Both the position numbers and the translations under genes were made by a program. From Streptomyces niveus (lineage in GTDB: Bacteria > Actinomycetota > Actinomycetes > Streptomycetales > Streptomycetaceae), in assembly GCF_002009175.1 (NCBI RefSeq), contig NZ_CP018047.1, positions 2,976,001 to 3,040,000 of the forward strand: a stretch of DNA of 64,000 bases, written 5' to 3'. Below, in pieces: positions 26,537 to 34,274 of the stretch; the stretch's first letter is position 1, and each line of letters begins with the position of its first letter. Under the pieces are notes generated by a model. The model made no database searches and was not told the DNA's origin. It saw only the letters and a program-made list of their open reading frames with translations.

Positions 26537-28750
26537 ATGGCTTCTTACGGGGGTTCACCGGCGTACGACGGCGCATGGACGCCGCCCGATCCTTCCGGGC
26601 GGCGCGAGATGCCTCAACTGCTGCATGTCGCCCGGTGGTTGATCCACGCACTCTTCGGCTTCACCGTGCTGGGCGGAATCGGCCTGCTTCTCTCGGCCGC
26701 CGCGGCGGACGCGGCGGACGCCGAACTCATCGGCCTGACCGTGTGGGCGGCGGCGCCCGGCACGGTGGGATGGCTGCTGTCCCGGCGGCTGTGGACCGGC
26801 GGTGTGCGGGAGTGGCGGGCCCTGATCGCCGTACAGGTGTGGCTGGTTCTGGGCGGCATCTCCAACATCACCGAGGGCTCCTTCCAGGGCTTCACCCAAC
26901 TCGTGCTGCCGGTACTGATCCTGGTCTTCCTGTGGCATCCCGAGAGCCGGGAGTGGCTACGGCTGGACGTCCAACGGCGGGCGGAGCACCGGCCTTTCTC
27001 GTTCGCTCGGTTCATCAGGTGGCGGAGCGACGGGGGCCAGACGGCGCTCGAATACCTCGGGCTGTTCGTCCTCGTCGCCGCGATCATCGTCGGGCTCACG
27101 GCGAGCGGTGTCGGCGGACAGATATCCAACGGCCTCCGGTCCGCGGTCTGTTCGATCACGGGCGCGGCGTGCCCGGCCGGTGACGGCGACTCCGTCGAGG
27201 CGGGCGACGGCCAGGACGAAGCCGGTCGCGACCCGGCCGATCCGGGGGACCCCGGGGACCCCGGCGGTTCGCGGAACGACAACGGCGGCACCGTCCCCGT
27301 GGGCGTCGAGACCGACGAGGACCGCGACGAGGCCGCCGCCGGCGAACCCGGCTGGGAGGGCGACGAGGCCGCGGCCGACAACGGCGACGACGGCGGGGAG
27401 AAGGCGGAGGACTGCGGAGGCTGGAGCTTCTTCTCCTGCGCGGCCGACCGCGGCGGCCAAGTCGTCAAGGGCCTCTTCGTGGACGGCGTCTGGGGCGACG
27501 TCACCGGCGTCTGGGACCTCGTCACCGACCCGGGCGGCACCTGGGACGGCCTCAAGGACTACGGCAGCAGCCTGGGCGACAAGTGGTCCGAGGACTCCAA
27601 GGACGCCGGTGACAAGTGGGCGAAGGGCGACTACCTCGACGCCCTGACCGACTGGGGCGGCGCGTCCGTCAACACGGTCGTCACGGCCGGCGACGACATG
27701 TTCGTCGGCGACGAGGTCCGCGACCGGTGGAACAACGGCGAGAAGACCCGGGCGGTCACCGACGTCGTGTGGAACGTCGGATCGATCTTCATCCCCGGCT
27801 ACAACGCGGCGAAGGTCGGCGGAAAACTCGGCAAGATCGGCAAGTTGGGCAAGCTCGGGAAACTGGGCAAGGCGGCCGACAAGGCTCGCGAGGCCGCCGA
27901 CCGCGCCCGCAAGGCCGCGGCGAAGGGCGACGTCAAGGCCGCCGACGACGCGGCGAAGGAGGCGCAGAAGCACGCCGACGACGCCCAGAAGGAGCTGGCG
28001 GAGAAGGGCTGTCTGATCAGCTCCGGCCCGATCGGCGGCCGGCTCCCGGGCGGACCGGGCGGCTCCGGCGGACCGGCCGCCCAGCGGCCCTCGCTCACCG
28101 GCGGCGTCAACGCGGCCGGGCGGACGGAGGCGGTCTACCGGGCGGGCGGCGTACCCGTACTCCTGCCGTTCGAGAAGAAGTGCGACGGCGCGAGCCAGGA
28201 GGAGATCGACGCCGCCGAGCAGGCGAAGAAGGACGCCGCCGACGCGCAGGCGGCCAAGCGGGAGGCCGGCCAGAAGGCGGTCGCCAAGTGGAAGAAGCCG
28301 TCCTGGTACGGCGATCTGAAGAATCCGCGCAAGGGCTCCAAGGACCTCGGCGACGGCAAGTGGAAGACGAAGAAGTCGGTCGCGTACGGCCCCGCGATGG
28401 AGCGCTGGATGCGGTTCCAGGAGCAGGTCTCCGGGGTGAAGCGCGGCAAGGAGTACGCGGTGAAGGACCCGGACACCGGCCGCGACGTCGACTTCGACGG
28501 CTGGGACTCCGCCGGGCAGAAGTACAAGGAGGCGAAGTTCGGGTATGGGGGCAAGGTCCGTCCGGATGGCACCCTGGAACCCGCACAGGCCACCAAGTGG
28601 GTCGAACAGGCGCGGCGCCAGGTGCGGGCGGCGAACGGCAAGCCGGTCGAGTGGAACTTCTCCAACAAGCAGGCCGCCGACGCCGCGCAGAAGGCGTTCG
28701 ACGATGCTGAGGTGGACGTGGATGTCGTACACACGCCCTGGAAGCCGTAG
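26537..28750 (+). CDS. Polymorphic toxin: membrane segments, Flp-type prepilin motif, Tox-REase-5-like C-terminus
   Basis: 737 residues from ATG 26537 (a GTG at 26522 is also open). Four hydrophobic segments lie at about 33-57, 65-82, 94-110 and 120-133. RSDGGQTALEYLGLFVLVAA then matches a class III/Flp prepilin-peptidase site: Gly167, Glu172 at +5, Tyr173 at +6 and a hydrophobic stretch to about 192. An acidic low-complexity region, a helical middle with GDxW repeats (WDLVTDPGGTWDGL), a Lys/Ala-rich coiled segment and a Gly/Pro hinge follow. The last 120 residues carry VDFDGWD (Asp654) and KYKEAKFGYG (Glu665-x-Lys667), the D...ExK layout of the Tox-REase-5 nuclease fold. The next gene looks like Imm52, the known partner family. 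Release route and target are inferred. Confidence 0.8.
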   Translation: MASYGGSPAYDGAWTPPDPSGRREMPQLLHVARWLIHALFGFTVLGGIGLLLSAAAADAADAELIGLTVWAAAPGTVGWLLSRRLWTGGVREWRALIAVQVWLVLGGISNITEGSFQGFTQLVLPVLILVFLWHPESREWLRLDVQRRAEHRPFSFARFIRWRSDGGQTALEYLGLFVLVAAIIVGLTASGVGGQISNGLRSAVCSITGAACPAGDGDSVEAGDGQDEAGRDPADPGDPGDPGGSRNDNGGTVPVGVETDEDRDEAAAGEPGWEGDEAAADNGDDGGEKAEDCGGWSFFSCAADRGGQVVKGLFVDGVWGDVTGVWDLVTDPGGTWDGLKDYGSSLGDKWSEDSKDAGDKWAKGDYLDALTDWGGASVNTVVTAGDDMFVGDEVRDRWNNGEKTRAVTDVVWNVGSIFIPGYNAAKVGGKLGKIGKLGKLGKLGKAADKAREAADRARKAAAKGDVKAADDAAKEAQKHADDAQKELAEKGCLISSGPIGGRLPGGPGGSGGPAAQRPSLTGGVNAAGRTEAVYRAGGVPVLLPFEKKCDGASQEEIDAAEQAKKDAADAQAAKREAGQKAVAKWKKPSWYGDLKNPRKGSKDLGDGKWKTKKSVAYGPAMERWMRFQEQVSGVKRGKEYAVKDPDTGRDVDFDGWDSAGQKYKEAKFGYGGKVRPDGTLEPAQATKWVEQARRQVRAANGKPVEWNFSNKQAADAAQKAFDDAEVDVDVVHTPWKP

Positions 28751-28825
28751 CGGGGCGTTCGTGGCGGCGGCAAGCGGCGAGAAGCGACAGGCACAAGCAC
28801 CATCGGAGTCTCGGGAGTGACGGGC

Positions 28826-29539
28826 ATGGCGAGCGAAACCATCGTGAAGGCGTCCTGGGGCCCCAGGCCCGAGTCCTGCGAGGAGTTGGCCGGCCGCTGG
28901 CTGGACCTGCTGGGGCGGCTGACCGAGCTGTCGGCCGGTGACCTGGCGGACTGGCGTTGGGACACCGACGGCGCCACGCCGGGTGAGGCCGTGCCACGGG
29001 ACATCGGCGCCTTCGCGGGGGCGGTGGACGCGGCGAACCCGCAGGACGACGCGGACATCGTCGGCCGCACGGCCGTCGTCGTGGCCCGGCGGCAGGACGG
29101 CGGGTACGCGCAGCTCAGGGTGGGAGCGGGCGGTACGGACGGATACACCCCGTTCAGCGTGACGCTGCTGCTCTTCCCCGGCTCCCCGGACGCCGCCGCG
29201 CCCCTCGCGGACCGGCTCCCGGAGGCGCTGGCCGCCGTGGCCGGGGTCTGGGACGCGGACACCGGCAGCGCCCACGACCGTGAGCTGTTCGGCGCGGTGA
29301 AGGCCGCCTACGGCCTGCGGGCCTCGCACCCGCGCGTCGGCTGGTCCGTCTTCCTGTCGGCGAACCGGGCCGCGCGGGTGCCCGCGGACTTCGCCGCGCC
29401 ACGCCTGGAGGCCGGGCCGGGCGGAGTCGTACTGAATGTCGGCGCCACCACGGACGCGGTGCTCGCGGCGCACAAGACGCTGGCCGACGCGGGGGCGCTG
29501 ACGCCGTTGGCCACCCCGGCGGACCGGCCGAAGCTGTGA
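28826..29539 (+). CDS. Imm52-family-like immunity protein
   Basis: 237 residues from ATG 28826 (GGGAG 8 bp upstream). Soluble, no signal. The order of motifs fits Imm52: an N-terminal WGPRPESCEELAGRWLDLL, and a late VGWSVFLSANRAARVP with VVLNVGATTDAVLAAH. It sits 75 bp after the Tox-REase-5 toxin gene, and Imm52 proteins are the recorded immunity partners of that toxin family. It should bind and block the nuclease domain in the producing cell. Its stop overlaps the next start (GTGA), so the two are translationally coupled. Confidence 0.72.
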   Translation: MASETIVKASWGPRPESCEELAGRWLDLLGRLTELSAGDLADWRWDTDGATPGEAVPRDIGAFAGAVDAANPQDDADIVGRTAVVVARRQDGGYAQLRVGAGGTDGYTPFSVTLLLFPGSPDAAAPLADRLPEALAAVAGVWDADTGSAHDRELFGAVKAAYGLRASHPRVGWSVFLSANRAARVPADFAAPRLEAGPGGVVLNVGATTDAVLAAHKTLADAGALTPLATPADRPKL

Positions 29540-30090
29540 CCTCCGGGGCCTCGGGGAGTTCGGGGAATTCGGGGAGTTCGGGGGCTCCGGACGGGCCGGG
29601 AGGCGACGCGCTCGCCTTCAAGGCGGCGGTCGACGCGCGGACCGCCGCCGTGGAGCGCCTCGCCACCGCCCCGTACGCCCCGCCCTGGCCGGACGGCGTG
29701 GACCCGGGCCGGTCCGGATCGGGGCCGGATTTCGCGATCGTCGCGCTGCGGGTCAGCGCGGATTTCTACGAGGACGAGGACCACGAACGCCACGACGCCG
29801 TCCTCGACGAGTTCGAGACCGAACTGTGGGGCGTCGTCCACGCCCTCGACGCCCGGTGGGGCACGCACAGGACCGTCGAGCTGACGGCGTACGCGGACCG
29901 GTATCTGGCCGACCAGCCGGTGCCGCCGTTCTACGCGTCCCTGTGCGAGCTGGGCTACTTCGGCGACCTGGAGACATGGCGGGTGGGCGGACGGCTGGTC
30001 GCCGTGGGAGTGGGGCAGCCGGACGCAGAGGAGCCCGTGGTGCTGTTCGGGGCGGTCAGCGGCGCGCCGGAGCCGGAGCGGGCCGGCTGA
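29536..30090 (+). CDS. Third gene of the toxin operon, unknown function
   Basis: 184 residues from a GTG that overlaps the immunity gene stop by four bases. The first 25 residues are Ser/Gly repeats (ASGSSGNSGSSGAPDG). The rest is acidic and predicted soluble, with AIVALRVSADFYEDEDHERH, ELWGVVHALDARWG and LCELGYFGDLETWRVGGRLV. No family is recognised. The tight coupling to an immunity gene makes a second immunity protein or an accessory factor likely; this is inference from position. Confidence 0.7.
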   Translation: MTSGASGSSGNSGSSGAPDGPGGDALAFKAAVDARTAAVERLATAPYAPPWPDGVDPGRSGSGPDFAIVALRVSADFYEDEDHERHDAVLDEFETELWGVVHALDARWGTHRTVELTAYADRYLADQPVPPFYASLCELGYFGDLETWRVGGRLVAVGVGQPDAEEPVVLFGAVSGAPEPERAG

Positions 30091-30129
30091 GCGCGCCCCC
30101 ACAGACCCGCCCCGCGGCGGCGGTGGGTG

Positions 30130-30660
30130 TCAGTCCCCGTCCTTCTCCAGGCGTGGCCCCTCGGACTTCGGCTCGGTCGGCTCGGTCGGCTCGGTCGGCT
30201 CCGTCGGCTCTGTCGGCTTGTTCAGTTCCACCGGCTTCCCCGGCTCCGTCGGCTTCCTCGGCTCGGTGGCCTTGAGCTGGGCGTCCAGGATCGCCACGTC
30301 CAGGTCGGTGATGTCGTCCGCGTAGATCCGCGAGAGCGGCTGGGGGCCGACGTACTGCTGACAGTTGCACTGCGCAAGCTCGTACCGCTTCGGTTTCTTG
30401 TTCTCGTCCCAGGCCGTCGCCACTTCCACCCGCTCATGGCACTTGCCCTGCTTGTCGTGCTTGGCGAGATGGTGCGTACACCCGCAGACGGGCTCCGGCG
30501 GCTTGTGTGACTCCTCAAGGGCGAGCCGGCCGCCCTCGACGAGCTTGAGACGCTCCACTCTTCGCTCGTGCCGGGTGCGCAGCGCACTCCGGCCCGTATC
30601 GGCGACCCAGCTGAAGCCACCGACCATGAAGAAGACGAATATCCACCAGAGCCAGTTCAT
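30130..30660 (-). CDS. Membrane-anchored Cys/His-rich protein
   Basis: 176 residues from ATG 30660 (AGGGG 7 bp upstream). One N-terminal membrane helix (NWLWWIFVFFMVGGFSWV), a basic helical stretch, then a cluster of possible metal ligands: CGCTHHLAKHDKQGKCHE and CNCQQYVGP. A C-terminal tail of TEP repeats (9-bp DNA repeats) follows. The Cys/His spacing suggests a zinc-binding fold; the function is unknown. Convergent with the toxin operon, so not part of it. Confidence 0.72.
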   Translation of the reverse strand: MNWLWWIFVFFMVGGFSWVADTGRSALRTRHERRVERLKLVEGGRLALEESHKPPEPVCGCTHHLAKHDKQGKCHERVEVATAWDENKKPKRYELAQCNCQQYVGPQPLSRIYADDITDLDVAILDAQLKATEPRKPTEPGKPVELNKPTEPTEPTEPTEPTEPKSEGPRLEKDGD

Positions 30661-30796
30661 CCGCCGCCCCTTCACCCCATGAAATGGCGCATGCGTTCCA
30701 CCCAGGATAGAACGGGTGGCGTAGGAACGGCCTCAGGGAGCGTGGGGCGACTTCGGGACACATCCGGACAACAGGCGTGACTCGCGTCTCCCAAAT

Positions 30797-30813
30797 ACCA
30801 CGATTTTCGTGGT
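30797..30813 (-). terminator. Short AT-rich intrinsic terminator
   Basis: 7-bp perfect stem (ACCACGA/TCGTGGT) with a 3-nt loop. On the minus strand it is followed by ATTT. It abuts the stop codon of the membrane-protein gene that ends at 30815. Confidence 0.6.
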
Positions 30814-30814
30814 T

Positions 30815-31453
30815 TCAGCGGTGGACGTCGCCGGTTCCCGGCGCCGGTACGGGGCTGGGTACGGGCCCGGCCCACCGCCGGTGGCCCACCGCCCGCACCG
30901 CGCCGAGCACACCGATGACCAGCACGATCACCCCGGTACCGACGAAATACGCCGTCGCTCCGACGCCCGTGGAGCCGGGCTGGACCGCGCCGACGACGGC
31001 CAGTGCGAACCCGGTCACGCACAGCACGGCGGACAGTCCCAGCCACACGGCGCCGCGGGCGCCGGCCTGCATCCGGTAGTCGTTCTCCGGATCGGGCGCC
31101 AGCGCGGCCCAGGCGTCGAGCCTGCCGCGCACGGTGCGGTCCCCGGCGACATCGAACCCGATGCCGATCACGGCGGGCACCAGGAAGAACAGACCCAGCA
31201 CCAGTTCGGCCAGTCCGGTGACGTAGTCCGCGTTCCGGTCCTCGAAAGCGCCGAGCCCCAGGCTGAACACGGCCCACCCCAGCACCGCGACCACCCCGTA
31301 CGTCCAGAGCAGCAGCAGCCGCGGGACGGCCAGGCCCCGGCGCCGCAGCTCACCGATGGCCCGGGCCCGGTCGGCGAGCAGCGACTCGTGGTCGGGCCAG
31401 GCCCGCAGATGCTCGGGCGGCGGAGGGGGCGGCAGCGTCGTACGACTGGGCAT
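30815..31453 (-). CDS. Four-helix membrane protein, tandem paralogue A
   Basis: 212 residues. A Pro-rich start (TTLPPPPPPEHLRAWPDHES), then LLADRARAIGEL and four hydrophobic segments: LLLLWTYGVVAVLGWAVF, LVLGLFFLVPAVIGIGF, AVWLGLSAVLCVTGFALAVV and YFVGTGVIVLVIGVLGAV. The neighbouring gene at 31521 has the same Pro-rich tag, WPD motif, helix count and 'WAALA.DP..D' mid-loop, so the two are duplicates. The function is unknown. Confidence 0.78.
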   Translation of the reverse strand: MPSRTTLPPPPPPEHLRAWPDHESLLADRARAIGELRRRGLAVPRLLLLWTYGVVAVLGWAVFSLGLGAFEDRNADYVTGLAELVLGLFFLVPAVIGIGFDVAGDRTVRGRLDAWAALAPDPENDYRMQAGARGAVWLGLSAVLCVTGFALAVVGAVQPGSTGVGATAYFVGTGVIVLVIGVLGAVRAVGHRRWAGPVPSPVPAPGTGDVHR

Positions 31454-31520
31454 CCGGGGAGGCTATCGGTCGTGATCACCGCCGGGCGGGCCGGGGATCA
31501 TCCGCCGACCCGGCCGGGGA

Positions 31521-32186
31521 TCATCCGGCGGGGGCCACCCCTGCCGCATCACCCGGCGAGGTCCTGGCCGTGACCAGCCGGACGGCCCACCGGTAGTGCG
31601 TGACGGCCTTCGTGACGCCGATCAGCCCGGCGATCCAGAAGAGGGTGCCCGCGCCCATCAGATACACGACCTCCGCGTACGTCTCCTGCCCCCGGCGCGC
31701 GGTCGCGGGCGTCTCCAGGGACAGCCACAGACCGAACGCCCCGACCAGGAACGAGATCAGCAGCCAGCACAGACTCACGCCCGGCAGCCGCAGGCGCGCG
31801 TCGCGCACCGGGTCGCTCGCCAGCGCCGCCCACTGGCGCGTCAGCGCGCGCATCGCGCTGTCCCGGCGCAGCAGCAGACCGAGGACGATCCCGGCGGCGG
31901 TCATGACGCCGAGACCGAACGCCGCCAGGAGCCCGCCCATGATCATGCTGAGCGGATCGACGACTTCCTCGACCAGTGCCCGCAGCGCCTGCCCGGCCAT
32001 CAGCCAGCCGAACTGCACCCCGGCGACGAGCAGCAGGAACTGGGCCAGCCGCGCGAACCCCATGCTGCGCCCCACGAGCCAGCCGAGGATGCCCGCACGA
32101 TCGGCGAGCAGCGCCTGCTCGTCGGGCCAGGTGCGTATGTGTACGGGCGGCGGAGGCGGCGGCAGCGTGGGCGCACGGCGAGACAT
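31521..32186 (-). CDS. Four-helix membrane protein, tandem paralogue B
   Basis: 221 residues starting RRAPTLPPPPPPVHIRTWPD, then EQALLADRAGILGWL, four hydrophobic segments and the loop QWAALASDPVRDARLRL, matching paralogue A in order and spacing. Ends 67 bp before paralogue A, so they may be cotranscribed. It starts 10 bp after the ECF sigma gene stop, so readthrough from that gene is likely too. The function is unknown. Confidence 0.78.
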   Translation of the reverse strand: MSRRAPTLPPPPPPVHIRTWPDEQALLADRAGILGWLVGRSMGFARLAQFLLLVAGVQFGWLMAGQALRALVEEVVDPLSMIMGGLLAAFGLGVMTAAGIVLGLLLRRDSAMRALTRQWAALASDPVRDARLRLPGVSLCWLLISFLVGAFGLWLSLETPATARRGQETYAEVVYLMGAGTLFWIAGLIGVTKAVTHYRWAVRLVTARTSPGDAAGVAPAG

Positions 32187-32195
32187 AGGGCGAGC

Positions 32196-33476
32196 TTATT
32201 GCCCGGTCCCGGCCCCGCTCCGTCCGGTGCGGGCCGCCCGTTCCTCCAGCAGGGCGCGTTCGCGTGCGTTGCGGGTCAGTCCGGCGGCCCGTACGAACTC
32301 GGACCGTGCCTCCTCCGTGCGCCCCAGCCTGGCGAGCAGGTCCCCGCGCACGCTCGGCAGCAGGTGGTAGCCCTTGAGCGCGGGCTCCGCCGCCAGTGCG
32401 TCGACCAGTGCCAGACCGGCCTCGGGCCCGTCGGCCATCGAGACGGCGACCGCGCGGTTCAGCTCCACGACCGGCGAGGGGGTGAGGGCGGCGAGCCGCC
32501 CGTACAGCGCGGCGATCGCGGCCCAGTCCGTGTCCTCGTACGCCGCCGCCCGCGCGTGGCACACGGCGATCGCGGCCTGGAGGGCGTACGGGCCGGGGGC
32601 GCCGTCCACCGCGCTCGCCCGGGTCAGGGCCTCGACGCCGCGGCGGATCAGCCGCCGGTCCCAGCGCGAGCGGTCCTGGTCGGCGAGCAGGACGGGCGCG
32701 CCGTCGGGTCCGGTACGGGTGGCCGTACGGGACGCCTGGAGCTCCAACAGGGCCGCCAGGGCGTGCACTTCGGGTTCGTCGGGCATCAGCCCGCTCAGTA
32801 CGCGGGCGAGCCGCAGGGCGTCCTCGCAGAGGCCGGGGCGCAGCAGGTCGTCCCCGGCGGTGGCGGAGTAGCCCTCGTTGAAGACGAGGTAGATGACCTC
32901 CAGCACGGACGCGAGACGCGCGTCGCGCTCGGCGCCGTACGGCACCTCGAAGGGGACACCCGCCTTGGCGAGGCTGCGTTTGGCGCGCACGATGCGCTGG
33001 GCGACGGTCGCCTCCGGCACCAGATAGGCGCGGGCGATCTCGTCGGTCGTGAGTCCGCCGAGCAGCCGCAGGGTGAGCGCGACCCGCGCCTCGGTGGACA
33101 GCACGGGGTGGCAGGAGACGAAGACGAGCCTCAGCAGGTCGTCGTCGATGTCGTCGGGTTCGGCGGGCTCGGGCGGCGGCGCCGTCTCCTCCAGGGTGCG
33201 GCCGACCTCGGCGAGCTTGCGCTTGTACGTCTCGCGGCGGCGTACGAGGTCGATGGCGCGGTGCTTGGCCGTGGCCATGAGCCAGGCTCCCGGTCTGTCC
33301 GGGACACCCGACTCCGGCCACTGTTCCAACGCGGCGACCAGGGCGTCCTGCGCCAGTTCCTCGGCGATGCCGACATCCCGCACGACGCGGGCGACGGCGG
33401 CGATGATCCTCGCCTGCTCGATCCTGAATACCGCTTCCACCGCGCCCGCGCTGCCGCTGTCTGCCGTCACGGCCAC
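32196..33476 (-). CDS. ECF42-type RNA polymerase sigma factor
   Basis: 426 residues, GTG start (a second in-frame GTG lies two codons on). Sigma region 2: VAEELAQDALVAALEQWP-like (AEELAQDALVAALEQWPE) with AWLMATAKHRAIDLVRRRE. Region 4: ALTLRLLGGLTTDEIARAYL and VPEATVAQRIVRAKRSLAKA. The remaining 220 residues form a TPR-like helical extension (VFNEGYSATAGDD, LARVLSGLMPDEPEVHALAA), the mark of the ECF42 group. These factors lack a normal anti-sigma protein and are linked to DGPF/YCII proteins; that gene lies 59 bp upstream. Confidence 0.92.
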   Translation of the reverse strand: MAVTADSGSAGAVEAVFRIEQARIIAAVARVVRDVGIAEELAQDALVAALEQWPESGVPDRPGAWLMATAKHRAIDLVRRRETYKRKLAEVGRTLEETAPPPEPAEPDDIDDDLLRLVFVSCHPVLSTEARVALTLRLLGGLTTDEIARAYLVPEATVAQRIVRAKRSLAKAGVPFEVPYGAERDARLASVLEVIYLVFNEGYSATAGDDLLRPGLCEDALRLARVLSGLMPDEPEVHALAALLELQASRTATRTGPDGAPVLLADQDRSRWDRRLIRRGVEALTRASAVDGAPGPYALQAAIAVCHARAAAYEDTDWAAIAALYGRLAALTPSPVVELNRAVAVSMADGPEAGLALVDALAAEPALKGYHLLPSVRGDLLARLGRTEEARSEFVRAAGLTRNARERALLEERAARTGRSGAGTGQ

Positions 33477-33535
33477 CCATCAGAACACCAAGGGCGGGCG
33501 GACGCCAATGCGGGAGCGGCCGCGCTGGGCGGCGG

Positions 33536-33889
33536 TTACTCGCCGATCTCGCGCACCTGGACCGAGATCGTCCAGGTGTCCTCGTGGACCTGGAGGAACC
33601 GCTTGCTCCACTCGACGGCCTCGGCCTGGTTCTTGGCCTGGATGATCGAGTACCCACCGATGACCTCCTTGGCCTCGGTGAAGGGCCCGTCGGTGACGGA
33701 GATCTTCCCGCCGGACCACAGGACACGGGTGCCCTGCGAGGACGGCGTGAGTCCGGCGGTCTCCAGCATCACGCCGGCCTTGTTCATCTCTTCGATGAGC
33801 GCGCCCATGCGGTCCATGAGCTCGGCGCTGGGGCCGTCGGAGGGAACGTTGTTCTCGTCCAGGTGGATGGTGGTCAGATAGCGCGGCAT
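33536..33889 (-). CDS. YCII/DGPF-domain protein, ECF42 partner
   Basis: 117 residues; ATG 33889 after GAGGAG. A ferredoxin-like YCII fold: MPRYLTTIHLDENN, the eponymous SVTDGPFTEAKEVIGGYSII (DGPF motif), and a conserved His in FLQVHEDTW. Proteins of this type sit beside ECF42 sigma factors throughout actinobacteria and are part of the same regulon; the biochemical role is unknown. Confidence 0.9.
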   Translation of the reverse strand: MPRYLTTIHLDENNVPSDGPSAELMDRMGALIEEMNKAGVMLETAGLTPSSQGTRVLWSGGKISVTDGPFTEAKEVIGGYSIIQAKNQAEAVEWSKRFLQVHEDTWTISVQVREIGE

Positions 33890-34022
33890 GGTGACTCCTC
33901 GGTGTGCGTGCGGGCGGGATGTTCCCCGCCTCTCACCCTTGCGTCGAACGGGCGGGGCCCGGATCGACACACGCCGCGAAGTCTCCCGGAAATTTCCGTC
34001 GTGAGGACGGACGGGCCCGCCG

Positions 34023-34274
34023 CTACTCGGCCGTCTCGAACCGCCAGCGGTGCACCGGGCGTGCCACCAGTTCACCGGCCGGGGCCGGGATCTCGGGCAG
34101 TTCCGCGTCGTACGGGGCGTCCCACCAGGTCATCACCAGTACCCGGCCGCCCGGCGCGGTGAGCGTCTCGCGGCGCTGCGGGGCCGGGGCGAGCTCCCGC
34201 GACCGTGCCCACTCCAGCAGCTCGGCGCCCCGGCCGGGCGCGGCCTTGGCCTCCCACATCAGCGCGACGGTCAT
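34023..34274 (-). CDS. Small protein coupled to tsaD, unknown
   Basis: 83 residues from ATG 34274, overlapping the tsaD stop by four bases (ATGA). Sequence [20 protein letters not shown] with an [17 protein letters not shown] core resembles small dimeric alpha/beta-barrel proteins (antibiotic-monooxygenase type), but the match is weak. Translational coupling indicates it is expressed with tsaB-rimI-tsaD. The function is unknown. Confidence 0.7.
   Translation of the reverse strand: MTVALMWEAKAAPGRGAELLEWARSRELAPAPQRRETLTAPGGRVLVMTWWDAPYDAELPEIPAPAGELVARPVHRWRFETAE

Noticed and set aside
31549..33726. 725-residue minus ORF across the ECF42 gene
   Set aside because: Arg/Pro-rich frame shifted from the real sigma factor and membrane-protein frames.
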